Made by a program: the position numbers and the translations under genes. A DNA stretch of 53,674 nt. It comes from Myroides sp. WP-1. GTDB lineage: Bacteria; Bacteroidota; Bacteroidia; Flavobacteriales; Flavobacteriaceae. Under the pieces are notes generated by a model. The model was not told where the DNA came from. It searched no databases and worked only from the letters and a program-made list of their open reading frames with translations. Below are positions 52,924 through 53,674 of the stretch, in pieces (the stretch's first letter is position 1; every line of letters begins with the position of its first letter). Where the stretch lies: positions 1-53,674 of the forward strand of contig NZ_JACHTC010000021.1 in NCBI RefSeq assembly GCF_014145635.1, written 5' to 3'.

Positions 52924-53553
52924 ATGGAAAAAGAAACAAAAAAACACCTTTTTAAAGGGATTGCTATTGCAGCATTATCTTTGGGATTACTAATCTTAAT
53001 CCCAATTATTGGTTCTATTATTTCAGAACGCACCCGCTTTCAAACGGAAGTTATTCAGGAAGTATCTGAAAAATGGGGCGCCCAACAAACACTTTATGGT
53101 CCATTTTTACTCATTGAATACCGAACGCCAACCTTAGGAGATCATCAAGAAACACTTTATCAACGTAAACAAGCCATCTTCTCTCCTACCCTACAAACCA
53201 TAACAGGTAATGTGGTGACTACGACGAAGAAAAGAAGTTTATATCATGTTACTTTATTCAATACAGATTTATTAATTGACGCTCAATTTGATCCTCAGGA
53301 GAAACTATTGGCTTCACTAAATATTAATGACGAAGCTTTTGTTATCAGTAAAAAAATTATCTATGGTATTTCTGATACAAAGGGACTTTCAGAAGAATTA
53401 TCCTTAGCTGATGCACCCAATAAAACCTTTGCTTTAGATGACAATTCCATTCTTTATACAATTCCATTTCTGAGCATTGAATACAGCAAAGAAGAGCAAA
53501 CACCAACGAGAATCAAACTTCCCTTAAAGCTCAAAGGCTCAGCGAATTCTTGA
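52924..53553 (+). pseudogene. creD: Inner membrane protein CreD, truncated
   Basis: 209 residues, against about 450 for whole CreD. It has the typical start: charged N-terminus, one membrane segment (GIAIAALSLGLLILIPIIGSII), then SERTRFQTEVIQEVSEKWG and YGPFLLIEYRTP. It stops after LPLKLKGSANS, about where the family continues with KGSxxLxFxPxGK wording. None of the three forward frames after 53553 resembles the missing half, so the gene is disrupted, perhaps by an insertion extending past the window. If translated, it would lack the C-terminal membrane segments. Function of CreD in envelope stress is only partly known. Confidence 0.75.
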
Positions 53554-53674
53554 ATTCAACTTATAAATGCAACTTTTTGGGTGCGGATAATAAGCAATAA
53601 AAACATTTATTTTTCAGAGAGGAAAGAGAGACAATGTCCCCCTTTCTCTCACTCTGAATGGATAAAGTTTGCTA
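53554..53674. other. Non-creD sequence at the window end
   Basis: 121 bp following the abrupt end of creD homology. It includes TGCAACTTTTTGGGTGCGG and an AG/TC-rich stretch. It could be the edge of an inserted element, but no transposase or terminal repeats can be seen inside the window. Confidence 0.4.

Noticed and set aside
53554..53674. Named insertion sequence at the right edge
   Set aside because: No transposase frame or terminal repeat can be confirmed inside the window, so only a disruption is claimed.

Overview
The window looks like chromosomal DNA of a flavobacterium (Bacteroidota, Flavobacteriaceae). The evidence is: promoters with the TAnnTTTG -7 element, few Shine-Dalgarno sites, a type IX secretion (T9SS) C-terminal sorting domain, a LETM1-related protein of the flavobacterial type, a RimB-RimK fusion, a SAM-II-like riboswitch before metK, and a uniformly low-GC, densely coded layout. 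A urease-positive genus such as Myroides would fit, but the genus is a guess.

Layout. 1-0.2 kb: a 16-bp tandem repeat. 0.7-9 kb: housekeeping genes (clpC, rimK fusion, LETM1-related gene, two beta carbonic anhydrases, metK). 9-13.7 kb: a PiT phosphate transporter with its DUF47 partner, a small membrane protein, and an acyl-CoA carboxylase beta subunit. 13.7-17 kb: two lipoproteins that share a recent duplication, then a YeiH-type exporter with a LysR regulator. 17.2-40 kb: one long minus-strand polymorphic-toxin locus. 40.6-44.3 kb: 2OG-Fe(II) oxygenase, bestrophin-like channel, NhaC antiporter. 44.3-47.8 kb: AraC regulator and urease structural genes. 48-49.4 kb: peroxiredoxin-thioredoxin operon. 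49.6-53.6 kb: FMN reductase, FUSC membrane protein, a small HExxH protein, and a membrane protein/winged-helix/CreD group with a shared operator-like dyad; creD is broken at the window end.

The most notable region is 17.2-40 kb. A T9SS-sorted protein and a 3,599-residue secreted SpvB/Tc/RHS giant form an operon. The giant ends in an HExxH metallopeptidase-like toxin tip and is followed by two paralogous putative immunity genes. Downstream on the same strand are six spare tip cassettes. Each starts exactly at the RHS core junction (MWLSVDPLAE or a variant), carries a different C-terminal tip, and is followed immediately by a putative immunity gene encoding a lipoprotein. The cassettes are separated by a conserved inter-cassette element containing a leader, a hairpin terminator and a GC-rich trailer. 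Five of the six spare tips, plus the tip on the giant, carry zinc-peptidase-like motifs: two metzincin-type, two gluzincin/M91-like, one M15 peptidoglycan-peptidase-like and one JAMM-like. With membrane-anchored immunity, this suggests a set of exchangeable toxins acting in the cell envelope. The cassettes have several different junction types, so they probably came from more than one RHS locus.
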